From positions 746,501-810,500 of the forward strand of contig OZ014412.1 of NCBI GenBank assembly GCA_963965975.1: a DNA stretch of 64,000 nt. Direction: 5' to 3'. This document shows, in pieces, positions 12,200-24,010 of this stretch. The position numbers and the translations under genes were made by a program. Below the pieces are notes generated by a model that was not told the origin of the DNA, did no database searches, and saw nothing but the letters and a program-made list of their open reading frames with translations. This DNA comes from Xestospongia bergquistia (lineage: Eukaryota > Porifera > Demospongiae > Haplosclerida > Petrosiidae). Numbering within the stretch: position 1 is the stretch's first letter; each line of letters starts with the position of its first letter.

Positions 12200-12833
12200 C
12201 AGATTGAATATATCTCTACATACGAAACAATGCGGATACTCCCCTACAAAATGCATTTAATTTGACATCACTTCCTTTAGTTAATAAACAGGTTATGGCA
12301 ACTCTACTCAACGTTAGTGCTATATAATGTTACACTAATTTCTAATATTATTAGTAGTACATTAATCTAGTTGTAAGATATTATATATAACTAATGTTAA
12401 TTTATTGTTATTTCATAGTTATAATTATGGAATCTGTTTGAGTTATACAATTCTGGTCTCATATCTATATATAAATAATAAATTTTTCAAAGTACTTGAT
12501 AAATAATACAGAATGATAATAATCTTTATTATATTGACACAGCAATATTTACATGATATTAGTAAACATTGCTTGTATTTATAGAATATCTGCCATTGGA
12601 TTATCTAAAATTGAGGATTTTCCTGTTAATAAATAATAATTATAGATCTAGTAGTAATTAATAATTTATAACAATGTCAAGTGGTTTGATTGTATTCTTT
12701 TCAGTATTTGTAGTAGCATTAGTTAAATAAGAATCATTTGTCAAATGACAATTACAACTGCTGTCTTCCACAATAGTAGTAGATGTTTCTCATAGACAGT
12801 GAGTATCAACATAACTGAGATGGTTTACGGTTG
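12200..12833. other. Intergenic stretch upstream of gene 3
   Basis: AT-rich sequence with no open frame, splice-consistent exon or recognisable repeat. It is the 5' flank of gene 3, and the promoter is presumably in its part nearest 12195. I see no TATA box or other site that stands out against the AT background. Confidence 0.5.
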
Positions 12834-13515
12834 TAGAGTTACTTGTCCATCACTAGCTAGTGTGTGTTTACTATCATATTGAATAGAGTTACTTCATTAT
12901 TATATATATGCAACAAATTAGTAGGATATAAACACATCTTTTATAAGTATCTTTTTTTCTAACTGTATATGTATAGTGTAATGTATGACATTTAATTAAG
13001 TTCTGTGGTTTTCCTGTATGTTAATTTACTTTTAATGTGCTCTGTAAATGTTGATTTTTTGTGTAATTTTGATCAGTGAAAGTTATTTTTTAAAAGTGAC
13101 TATCACTACTGTGGTCTTCTACAATAGTAAGATGGTTGTGAAGGAGGTTTACAGCTTCCGTATTATGATCAACTGACATCAGCTTGAACATGTATACAAA
13201 CATGTTTATATAGTTGAGTTTGAACATCCAATTAATGGATCTATCTACAACTATACTTTCTATTTCAATAATACATTGACTCAATGTCTATATATTCCCT
13301 CTGGATTTAATAATGCTAATATCAGCGTATATGATATTAATAAATATGGTAATAAAGTCTGCTTGGAATGAAGTCATCTTTATACTATCATATTAATCAC
13401 TTTATTATTATAATGTCCTACTAATTTCAATATTCCATATACTTAATATGAAGTAACACTATTCAATATGATAGTATGCACACACTAGCTAGTGATGGAC
13501 AAGTAACTTCAGCTA
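12834..13515. repeat. Foldback (inverted) repeat enclosing a receptor-exon remnant
   Basis: Positions 12834-12899 and 13449-13515 are near-perfect inverse complements. They share the core ACTTGTCCATCACTAGCTAG and the segment ACTATCATATTGAATAG. The similarity continues inward with lower identity (ATTAGTAGGA near 12926, TCCTACTAAT near 13417). The arms are roughly 65-110 bp and the loop about 500 bp. The loop contains a decayed membrane-proximal exon. It looks like a foldback element or an inverted duplication. Confidence 0.7.
13222..13372 (+). pseudogene. Isolated membrane-proximal exon remnant
   Basis: The plus-strand frame reads NYTFYFNNTLTQCLYIPSGF and then NISVYDINKYGNK. This matches the C-terminal pattern of the cluster's membrane-proximal domain (C, then Gly/aromatic, then xxVYDIN; compare the gene 2 exon at 7598-7972). 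No flanking receptor exons are present, and it sits inside the foldback repeat. It is a fragment, not a gene. Confidence 0.55.
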
Positions 13516-14059
13516 CAGTTATGTCTGAACTGTACTCCAACTGATTTGAAGATTATAAGGAGGTGTGGTCAGAGGGAGTACTATCTGGTCATAAATTGAG
13601 GAGACACATTGAGTTTGGAGGACATCATAATAATATGCACAAGATAAAGAAATCTGTTGTCTTCAGTTTATTTTTTCTAATATTGTTGAAAAGAGTTCAA
13701 TTGAAAAGAACATAATTTAAATTATGTAATAATAATGGGTGGTTTATATGTTCATTTGGGGGTACTCACAACTTAATACAATACTGACCAATATATGACC
13801 TTAGTATAATCTTATAGATGTACTTTGATCTCTTACATTAGCTACCCACACAAAGTGATCATTATATAGGTTGATAACACTAGATATTGAAGTTACTATC
13901 ATTCAAAATAACTCAGCTTTGGGATATATCCTCTCCCACATGCCTGACTATACCAGGGAACAATATGATACTTTGATGGCATGACAACCACTATATAATT
14001 ATAGTAGACCCATGGACATGATTTTATGATACTTTTTATATTTCCATTCATTCATATAT
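13516..14059. other. Intergenic stretch between foldback repeat and decayed receptor
   Basis: No gene is seen. The segment 13980-14060 resembles 36985-37060 (a stretch with TTCATATATCC). It marks sequence shared between the two places where long-tailed receptor material was rearranged. Confidence 0.4.
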
Positions 14060-15520
14060 CCCTCTGATAACTGGTCAGTTGTGATGATCTAATCTAAAAT
14101 ATTATGATAACTTAATATCTCATTAAATTGATGTCAAAACATACCTGAAACACTGGTCTACTGTTGCTGTGGTAATGGTATGGATCAGCTGATACAGGAG
14201 TAGGTGAGTTCCACTATATTGCAAAGAAGATCTCAATATGTTATCATTTAATATATCTAGATAAACATGATTATCTTCATCAATATTGTAGTGACATATC
14301 TTCAAACACATGTAAAGTGATATGTGAAGTACCTTGGTTGTAAATGTTCTTCATTATAGGAATCTTAAGTTATGAATTATTAATACATGCTAATTAGAAA
14401 TAGTTTATTATTTATGATATCTCAAATTATCATACTAATCATTCTTCTTAATACGTACTATATATTGTGCTATACAAAATCAGCAGTCAGGCTAACAAAG
14501 ACAACAGTTCCAAGTACAACAATTATTATCCCAATTACTAGTGTATTGTTGGATGATTTTAAGTGATATCTAAAATATTAACATAATGATACATACGTAG
14601 ACTATACAATAACTTCACATATATCTAGAGTTTTATAAGACATAGCTTTGATATTAAATCCTTTAGCATCTGTGATAGTAACATATGTTACATTACACAC
14701 ACTACCAGCTACTGTATAAAAAATAACATCTTTAATATCAAAGGTCCCTCCCTATCAGATAATTAAATGATAATTAGTGATTATATGAGGAAAACTTACA
14801 GAATTCAAATTCTTGTGAACTAGCTTTATCTCCTGTTAATGTATTAACAATGAGTTGCCCCATATAATGTGAATTATTAGGTAGATTATCAACTAAATAG
14901 ATACCAATAATAGTACCATTGTCATTATCAACTAGTACAGTGTTGTGAAATTGTTCATGTCTGTAGTGCTTTAGTTTGTGTTAATGTTGTGAGTTAAGTC
15001 TTTAATTCTAACTGAAATATTTACTGATTTTTGTTCTTGATAGCTGATGATTAGTTAAATATTACTATTATATAATGAATATATTCCTGCTATATATTAC
15101 TTACAAGCCTTATATGTAATGTTAGTGCTAAACATTGTACAGAAAGTAATGAAAAATAGTAGTAAGGTATGTGTAATGCTAGTGCTGACATTGTCAACAC
15201 TTGTCACAACAATGTCTTCTTTCACAACTCTTGGTATTGTTATAGAAGAGATGTGGGTAAATAATACACTGTGAAGTTAATACATAAAAGTAAACAACTT
15301 ACCTCCAATATGATGATATTGTTGTGATGTTCCCTCTCCCTCTCCTACAATAGTAACTGGTACTACTATTAGCTCATATCTCTGACATGATATAAAGTTT
15401 AGATGACTCAATGATATATTAGTAGATGTCAAGTTAGTTGTATAATTGACTACATTTAATTTAATGTTTTTAACAGATACAATATAATGTAGTATATCTA
15501 TTCCATCAAGTGTTGTTGAT
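14060..15520 (-). pseudogene. Decayed long-tailed receptor (relative of genes G and I)
   Basis: Read from 15520 downward: a truncated FN3 exon, a short exon (about 15235-15110), a partner exon with frame breaks (about 15060-14800), and only the N-terminal half of the membrane-proximal exon (about 14760-14630). A transmembrane exon (about 14575-14455) follows, then first-tail exons matching those of gene G (compare 40082-39680). The later tail exons are missing. The FN3 exon ends abruptly at 15520, where gene-3-type pseudogene sequence with minisatellite begins, so this is a rearrangement join. Stops and deletions preclude a product. Confidence 0.7.
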
Positions 15521-16592
15521 TTTTGTTCTGCTAATTCTTATTTTGTCAATTGTTGTTCTGTTGATTGTCATTCTATTTATTATTGTTCTATTGGCTGTCA
15601 ATCTATTGTTTGAAGTTAATGATCACCTTCCATTCCATTTTTTCTTCAAAATAACAAGATTGTTCAAAGTTATATTAAATACTGTGACTAAAGTCCCAGC
15701 AATAAATACTACAATTTAATGGAATTACTACTGTGATTGCCCTTTTGAAGTACTTGTATCATATCACTACAATAACAAAAATGAAGACAATGACTATTAC
15801 ACACCCATTACACCACTAAAATGGTATCAACATTTTGGCTACATATTCCTAGTAAAGAACTACTAACATTTAAAAATAAAACATCATCTCCTTTTACTGT
15901 TAATATAACTGATACTGGAATAGTTTGTGGAACTAAAAAAAAGTAATCAAAATTAATGATAAGAAACCACTCCCTACACACATTCCATATATGGTCTTCG
16001 TACCAGTCCATTAATACCATAGAGATATACTGTAGTTACATTGCATGAATCATCATTACTAGATGTCAGGGTATACTTGGTAGTATTAACTATTTCTATA
16101 TGTGTTCCTTGATCATCATTGATGTTATATGCAGTGATAGGTACATTATCCAATGTACATGGTGCAGACCACATCAGTAACACACTAGATCCATTGAGAA
16201 CTGTATCAGTTAGATCTTCAATGGGAGTTGGCAAAACTACACGTAGTAAATGGTAATATTATAATATACGACATCAATAACATTAGTTCACTTGTATTCC
16301 TAATACAGCAATGTATACTGTTTGTGATTTACATGTTATATTGGTATCTTGCAACATTTTTACTAATAACATTCTGTTTCTAGTACCACTGAGAGTAACT
16401 TTTGCTTATTAAGTAAATCCTCTGTTAATAACATCTACATCAGATACTAAAATATTATTATTATAAACCTGTTTTTGATTTCAATAATAACAGTTACATG
16501 AGTGTTAGTGTAATACCTTTGCAATTTACCATTTAAGCTGGGACAATAGACATTATTACCACAGCAAGTATAAAGTGTAATGCAGACATCAT
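15520..16592 (-). pseudogene. Decayed receptor (gene 3/5 type), copy of the 4.5-6.1 kb pseudogene
   Basis: A leader exon (about 16592-16530; MMSALHFILAVVIMS) matches the gene 3 leader. The Ig exon (about 16400-16260) is shortened and out of frame. The FN3 exon (about 16234-15974) still reads LMWSAPCTLDNVPITAYN but loses its end. Downstream sequence parallels 4510-4850 base for base with small changes. No membrane anchor is encoded. It is head-to-head with gene 4, as its sister is with gene 2. Confidence 0.75.
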
Positions 16593-16847
16593 TGACTGTA
16601 TGCACAGGCAACTGTGAGGATATATCAGTATCTACATGATTGTAAACATCTATTATAAATCAATATACATTATAATATGTCACAAAAATTATCAAACAAA
16701 ACAGAATTTAGTGTGCAAATAATGTCTCCACCTACATCTAGTTGTATAAATACATGATGAAGCAATGTATTAGGAATATACTAGTCTATACTTAGAGATT
16801 GATTGTTGACCTTAGTTGTTATCAATCTACTGTTTACTTAGTTAAAG

Positions 16848-18861
16848 ATGCCTATCTTACATTTGATAATGATTGTGATGATAATACCTGTAGAATTGGC
16901 TAAAGTTGGTAAGTAACTAAGTGTATGATAATGAATACATTATGGAAGTTAAAACATACTATATCACAGAAGTCATATTTTACAGAGATTATAGTTCATC
17001 CTCAATCAGTCAATACTACTCTCAATTCAACAGTTAATTTTACTTGTGAAGTTGTTGCTGACGAAATTACATTTAGAATTAATGATGTGTCAGCATCTGA
17101 TACAGTTGTTATAAATAGAGGATTTATTCAACAACCACAAAATACTCTCAATGATGGTAGGAAAAGAAGAGTGTTACTATCTAAAGCACAATTTGATAAC
17201 AATAATACTAATATATCATGCACGGCTATTAATTCTGAGATAGTTTACAGTGAGATTGCTGTATTAAGAATACAAGGTGAGCTAATGTTATAGATGTCAT
17301 ATTATTATGATATATTGATGTAGGTTTACTAGCTCCTGTTAAAGCTCTAACTGCTACAGTTCTCAATGGATCTAGTGTCTTACTGATGTGGTCTGCACCA
17401 TATACATTGGATAATGTACCTATCACTGGATATAACATCAATGATGATCAAGGAACACTTATAAACACAGTTAATACAACTGAGTACATCCTGACATCTA
17501 GTAATGATGATCCATGTAATGTAACTACTGTATATGTCTCTGGTATTAATGGAGCTGGTATTGGAGATAGTAATAATGTCATGTACTATATTGCTAGAGG
17601 TATCACTATATTATTTAGAAAATAATTCAGTTTTCGTGATATTTTAGCTCCAAGGACTGATTCTATATTTTTATTTGTATTGATACAATCGACAGTCTAT
17701 GATATGACAATATACATACAAATATTTATTGATGTAAGTATAACAATATCATAACAATGAAATAAACTGAATGTCATTATAATATATACAGGTGAGTCAT
17801 CTTTGTCCTGGAGAGTATCCTACTAGTGTAGATATTATAATAAAGAATTCTACTGGTCATATAGTACATAGTCTCACTGATGGTACATTGTCTTTTATTA
17901 CTGGACACCAATTTGTTGTCAATGAGTATATTATATTGTCTAGTAAAGTTAGTAAACCTATCTCAACTGAGGTTACATTCAGTAATCTTGATGGAGAATT
18001 TAATGTATTAACAGATGTGGAGTACAGTAAGTCTATATATTATCTCCTGTTTATTAATTGTTTGTTTTATTATAGTAACTTCAGTTAATATCAGTGTTAA
18101 TAATAACAGTATTTGTATCCAATGTTATTATATTAATAACACTACTAAATTAGGATGTCAACTGGATCTAGTCAATGATAGTAAAGTACTTTATAGTGTC
18201 CAATTATTAAAGAATTCAACTACTAACAAAGCTAATGATTGCATAATAAATATATCAAGTGGTTACTATGACCTCTATACATATGATATTAATGAGAATA
18301 GTACAATAAATACTGTTCCTATTGATATCATATATCAAGTATTTGTACCTACTGAGTTGATAGTTAGACCCACTGTAGTCCTATCTACTATTTACACACT
18401 CTCTTCAATGCTACCATCAGCAACAACAACAACAACAACAATACTACCTTCATGTAAGTATTATCTTGTGTCACCGATAACTATATTTATTTAACTTTAG
18501 CTCAGTCTGGTCAGTTCAGCAGTAATACTATAATTATTGTCATTACTTTATCTATCACTATACCTGTTATAATAGTTGTGACAATAATTGTGGCTATAAT
18601 TATCATTATTGTTACCACAACTATCAAGAGATCTCAACAAGGTATATATATATTATTATTAGAAGTATCAAGAGATATCAACAAAGTATATATATATATT
18701 CTCTTTATGTACAATATAATGTTATTATATTATTAGGTCACAATATAACTGATAATGATATTAACACACAACAGAATGAAGCTTATGATGTTATTGAACA
18801 GTTTAAGATGAAAATAGTTGGTAATGTGTCATATGAAGATGTCACAACTCGTAGCACCTAA
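16848..18861 (+). CDS. Receptor gene 4: near-duplicate of gene 2 with shortened tail, 8 exons, about 530 aa
   Basis: Exons: 16848-16908, 16986-17276, 17324-17599, 17648-17733, 17792-18026, 18076-18453, 18501-18641, 18737-18861; phases as in gene 2. The parts are a signal peptide (1-20), Ig (21-117), FN3 (118-209), the split FN3-like unit (210-316), the membrane-proximal domain and Thr stalk (317-442) and the transmembrane exon (443-489). The exon at 17792-18026 and the N-terminal part of the next are almost identical to gene 2. The tail keeps EAYDVI and SYEDV but ends at VTTRST. A small sequence change shifts the frame, so the sequence matching NYVNV of gene 2 lies just past the stop in another frame. 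Intron 7 contains a partial copy of the end of exon 7. It is otherwise intact and likely a functional receptor. Confidence 0.85.
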
Positions 18862-20740
18862 TGTGTTAGCACCTTATGTTAATGTTGGAAATAATAATGA
18901 CAAGGTTTATGATTAACTTCAGTAGTTTATATGCTTGATGTTAAAAAAATAAACCCCTAAATATTAGGTTCTAAGGATATATATGTACACTTTATTTACT
19001 AAACAATGATATACTCTATTTGTATGTATTTTGATATACCTAAACCCTAAGACAAAAGGTGTCATTTTATTTTATTGCGTAAAGTTTGTTTAATCTATTT
19101 TTTAATTACTCAAGTGTGTATTCCTTTCTTTTATAAATAATTAATATCATGCAAAAAAATTAAATGAAATTACAATAGGACTGTCACTTGTTTAATTGAT
19201 TAAAATAGATAGTAAATATATGATAGTATATCAATAAAAGTTTGGAAACTCATCAGGTTTTTTTCTTTCTCAAACACTTTATAGCACATTATAATATTGT
19301 TATCACTGCCAGTACAACAAAAAAAGTCTGCACATACCACCAATAACATAGTACCTTAATATAAACAATGAATTAGTCATTATTACATTAGATATACTTA
19401 CATATACTACAAATGTGCCATAACTGAACTAAACTATTGACTTCGGAGCAGGCTCACTGAGAGGAGGGCAACCAGGGATATTTCCCCAGGGCCCACATTC
19501 TACAAGGGTCCCATTTTATTGTCAACTATTATCAATTGGTGAATGGCTGTAACAATATATATTGTCTATTCAACTGGAGAAATACACGTATATATATTTA
19601 TATAATGAACATGCTCAGTCAACTAATAAATTAGGTGTATATTTCTGACCTTTTGATTAGTAAAGATGTCAATAATGTGATTGAAGTTAAGTGTTTCAGA
19701 AAGTTCACTCTCACTGGTTATAGGATATCTAGATTGATTCTGTGTCATGGCTAAACATAATTAAATTTAAGTCAATTTTAATGGCCTCAACTGCTGTTGT
19801 AGGAATAGTGCAAAAAATAGCGTAAGGCAGTCCAGAAGTTAGAAAAAGGAGGCTGCAGTTTACATTTAAATTTATGAAGAGGAAACAAGAGGAGGAAAAG
19901 ACTCTTTCCCAAATTTACTATATTAATTACTTTAGGATCTTTTAGCTTTTAAATTTAACAAAACCCTCTGAAGGTTTGTATAAAGCTCTCTCTCTGCTTT
20001 TGCCTGCGATACCTCATCTATTAAGGCTACGTACTGCCAAAGAAATGAAAACATTTGTGCTTCATATCGTAACTGGTTAGTCCAGATATATATAATGGCA
20101 TCTAAAACTTGCAAACTTGAAGTTCATTTCTTTCGCAAGATGCGAAACATACTTCACATACTTTATAATCTATTCACGTTCACTTTGCCGGTAAAAAAAT
20201 TATCATAACTTTCTAATAACTCGACCAAATTCAAAATTTCAAAGTCAAGTGGTCTCCGATGACAATCCGATTTTTTGACGTCATTTTTATATGATACGAC
20301 CCACAAGAACAAAACTTATTGTACTTTCCATAAGCAAAGTATAGGAGATGCCATGCAGTACAGTATATTTTACGCAAAAAGTTTAATCATATAGATATAG
20401 GTAAGAGTATTGTACTACTGTAAGTAATAAACTTGTTCTTACAAAAAAGAAAATCAATTCTATACACACAGACATGTGAGTTTTTTTCTCAAAGAATAGC
20501 ACCACAAGTATTTAATTTATGATGTGTGATATGTGTTATGTATTACTACTTATATCCATACTGGTTATAATAATTTTAACAACGTAATGAATTTAAAACT
20601 GACATAATTTGTATGGGTAGTGTAATTCTAATACAAGTAAACTCAGCAGGTGCCTTAGCCTAAAATATTAATAATACAGTAAATCAATATTATATTACAT
20701 AATAATAGCTTACTGATAGTAGTATATCATCTCCACATCA
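18862..20740. other. Gene-poor stretch with transposon-like and receptor fragments
   Basis: A minus-strand receptor TM/intron remnant lies near 19310-19430. At 19437-19520 there is a GC-richer patch (CCCCAGGGCCCACATTC) of the kind found at DNA-transposon ends, but I cannot pair it with a second terminus. One minus-strand frame, 20114-19932, encodes about 60 residues (start MQVLDAIIYIWTNQLRYEAQ) with a Lys/Glu-rich end. I do not recognise it, and it has no visible partner exon. The rest, 20120-20740, shows nothing supportable. Confidence 0.4.
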
Positions 20741-20746
20741 TACTGT

Positions 20747-21001
20747 TCATGAATTATAATTGTCATCTATATCACCTTTTGTTGATGAATTATTAGTGCC
20801 ATCTCTATTACCTTCTGTTGGTGAATTATAATTGCCATCTATATCACCTTTTGTTGATGAATTATTAGTGCCATCTCTATTACCTTCTGTTGGTGAATTA
20901 TAATTGCCATCTATATCACCTTTTGTTGATGAATTATTAGTGCCATCTCTATTACCTTCTGTTGGTGAATTATAATTGCCATCTATATCACCTTTTGTTG
21001 A
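20747..21001 (-). repeat. 72-bp tandem repeat inside the gene 5 tail exon
   Basis: A 72-bp unit occurs about 3.5 times almost perfectly. It is itself two related 36-bp halves. Translated on the minus strand it is a 24-residue repeat made of TEGNRDGTNNSS and TKGDIDGNYNSP. All copies stay in frame and the exon ends in a stop, so the array is coding. Confidence 0.85.
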
Positions 21002-23683
21002 TAAATTATCATTGTCATCTCTATTACCTACTCCTGATGAATCAAATATTCCTATTAATAAAATATATTAAAAACACAATAACTCACTGGATTGTTGGAT
21101 TCTAATCATTCCATATGTAAACATTATAACACACAGTAATATTACTATTACTAGCAAAATAGTTCCAATCACACCAATAAAAATAAAATACCCTATTATA
21201 TAAAATGTATTAGTTATCATTACAATAGATATACTTACATATTGTTGTTGACATAGTTGGTAATATATCAGTTATTATAATATCTCTTAATATTATAGCT
21301 GGTAATATTGATGTTAGTGGTATATCATTCTCCACATCATATACGTAGACTGTATAATTACCAGCTGGGAGATTATCAATACAACCTTGTACAGTAAGAT
21401 CACTTGGACTGTTTTTAACAAATGTTTTGTTCATTGAGGTCACTCCAATCACACTAACATAACATGACTTAGCAGATGGAGCAGATGAAAATACACACTC
21501 CACACATATAGAATTACCATTAGGGTAACCAGTAGCATTTATAACATCATATGTACCTATATCATATAATAATATCAATATATTACATAATATCACTATC
21601 TCTTACTTAAAGTATGTATCAATGGATCACTGTGTCCAGCATTATTACTGAAGGTAATAGAGAGAGTACAGAGTTGATGTTTAGGAGCTGACAGATTATC
21701 TGTTATGTTCATAAGTTGACTTGTATAGTTCACCAGATATGTTGTATTTAAAATACCTACATCATCACATTGTACAGTGACTGTAGCGTTCTCTGGAGCT
21801 TCAGATGAACATTCCAGAATAATCTACAGTAACTATAATAATCATATAGTAACCACTATTGAATAGTCTCACTGGTATATTAAACATCAACTTGACTTCA
21901 TTAATTATATATGATAGAATAGTAAATGTAGTATTTTCTTTAGCAGATTTTGGAGCTAAAATGACATCATAAAATAAATACACATATTAGTTATTTTAAC
22001 TAACCTCTTTGAAAAGAGAAGGTACTATTGTTATGTTCTCCTTCACCCAGTTCATTTACACCATATATGGTATATGTATATCGATGACGAAATAATTCCT
22101 CATCTTCATACTTGTATTCATTTCCATTAATAGATACATTTTGTAATAACATCTTGTTGACATCATCATATATCAGTAGTATATAGTAAGATATCTTGAC
22201 TCTACTGTCTACATTAGGAGGATCCCAACTGATAGTAATAGTAGTACAGTTGTCAAGTGATGAAGAGATATTAAGAACAGAAGTAAGAAAACCTGTCTCA
22301 TACAAGAGATAATACACACACACAACATAATATATAACTTACCAAATGGAAATACATTGATAGTATGATCAAACTGTCCAGCTGGATTACTAAGAGTTAC
22401 CTCAACAAGATATGTCCTCAAGTTAACAGATGATGATATATTAACTATTATCAGTTGATTATTAACTGAAGACAGTGTCACATCATGAGATAATGTTTGT
22501 TGTAGAACATCATTAAAGTCCTTGATATTTACTGTAACATTAGTAGGATACTCACCAATACATAGACCACTGACCTAGTAATGAAAGGTATTAAAACTAT
22601 TTGCTGAATATTAAATATACAATAATAATATCATAACATTTTACATAGTAGTATACCTCCCACATATCATATTGTATTTACATTATATCTTACATAGTCA
22701 TTCCATATACTGTGTGCCTATATGCATCTATACAACTGACATTAATTAATACTTGAAATAAAACATTATCTCCATCTAATGTTGGTATGACTGATACTGG
22801 AATAGTTTTATTAGGAACTGAAATATAACAGAATGTAACATCACTGTATAATATTATACATTACCTCTAGCAATATAGTACATGACATTATTACTATCTC
22901 CTATACCAGCTCCATTAATACCAGAGACATATACAGTAATTACATTACATGGATCATCATTACTAGATGTCAGCATGTACTCAGTAATATTAACTGTGTC
23001 TATAAGTGTTCCTTGATCATCATTGATGTTATATCCAGTGATAGGTACATTATCCAATGTATATGGTGCAGACCACATCAGTAACACACTACATCTATTG
23101 AGAACTGTAGCAGTTAGATCTTTAACAGGAGCTAATAATCCTGGATAGTATATACAATAATATTATACAGCATTTCTACCCACATCATACATGCATGGAA
23201 TGGTAAGTATGCTATAACACTATTCATACATATGACATCTACAACATTAGCTCACCTTGTATTCTTAACACTGCAACGTCACTGTGCACGTGCACTATCT
23301 TTGAATTGTTGTGTATATTAATAGCTCTACACAATATATTTGTATTATTGTTATTAATTAGTGCTTTAGCTAATAACAATCGAATTTTCCTACCATCACT
23401 GAGAGTACTTTCTGGTTGTTGAATAAATCCTTTATTTATGATATCTAAACCACCTGCAAAGGTATCATTTACTCTAAAGCTAATTTTAAAACCAGCAGAA
23501 GTAGCTTCACAAGTGAAGATAACTGTTGAATTGAGAGTAGTATTGACTGATTGAGGATGAACCGTAATCTCTGTAAAATAATTATTACTAACTGTTACAG
23601 AGTTGTTACTTACCAACTGCATAGACAAGAGTAGTTAAAACAGAAACCATCATTACAGTCAGTAAAAAGTCCAAGGTAGACAT
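20747..23683 (-). CDS. Receptor gene 5: Ig plus two FN3 units with acidic repeat tail, 11 exons, about 761 aa
   Basis: Exons: 23683-23614, 23570-23256, 23140-22865, 22817-22741, 22574-22343, 22292-22005, 21955-21873, 21823-21607, 21556-21239, 21192-21088, 21051-20747. It is the sister of gene 3, with a signal peptide (1-23), Ig (24-128), two [FN3 + short + partner] sets (129-323, 324-519), the membrane-proximal domain (520-625) and the transmembrane segment (about 628-650). Exons 3 to 9 are close to gene 3 in length and sequence, while the Ig exon is 18 bases longer and more diverged. In the first FN3, the usual LNGSSVLLMW is changed to LNRCSVLLMW. From the transmembrane exon onward it is unrelated to gene 3: the 101-residue tail consists mainly of a Gly/Asp/Asn-rich 24-residue repeat with NYNSP tyrosines. 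The role of the tail is unknown. Confidence 0.85.
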
Positions 23684-23829
23684 AATCAGGTAGATTAGAA
23701 TGTATATCTCTATATATGTGAAATAAAAAAATACTCGAACTTACTCTTTTCTTTCGTATAGTGGATGCCTCTCCCCCGCAAACTTGCTTGCATTGAACGT
23801 GACATCACTTCCTAAAGTTAGTAAATAAA

Positions 23830-24010
23830 TAAACAGGTTAGGGATATACGGAAGCCCTTGGCGACATTTCGCACTCACGTTAGCGTTCATGTGCGCGAAT
23901 ATCGCGTGTTCGTATATTTCCTTCCTCTTTCTCGTATTTTTAATTGGTGTTCGCGTATGTTTCTAGTGCGCATTGCACGTTCGCGTTCATCTTTGCCTGA
24001 CATATATTAG
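23830..24010. promoter_or_regulatory. CpG-richer patch, possible relict promoter of the integrase-like gene
   Basis: This stretch is visibly richer in GC and CG dinucleotides (GCGCGAATATCGCG, CGTTCGCGTTCATC) than anything around it, and it ends at the ATG at 24011. It may be the 5' region of the decayed integrase-like gene, or the terminal region of the element that brought it. There is no direct evidence of promoter function. Confidence 0.3.

Noticed and set aside
20747-21001. CRISPR-like regular repeat
   Set aside because: The units are directly adjacent with no unique spacers, are in frame with a receptor tail, and the locus is animal.
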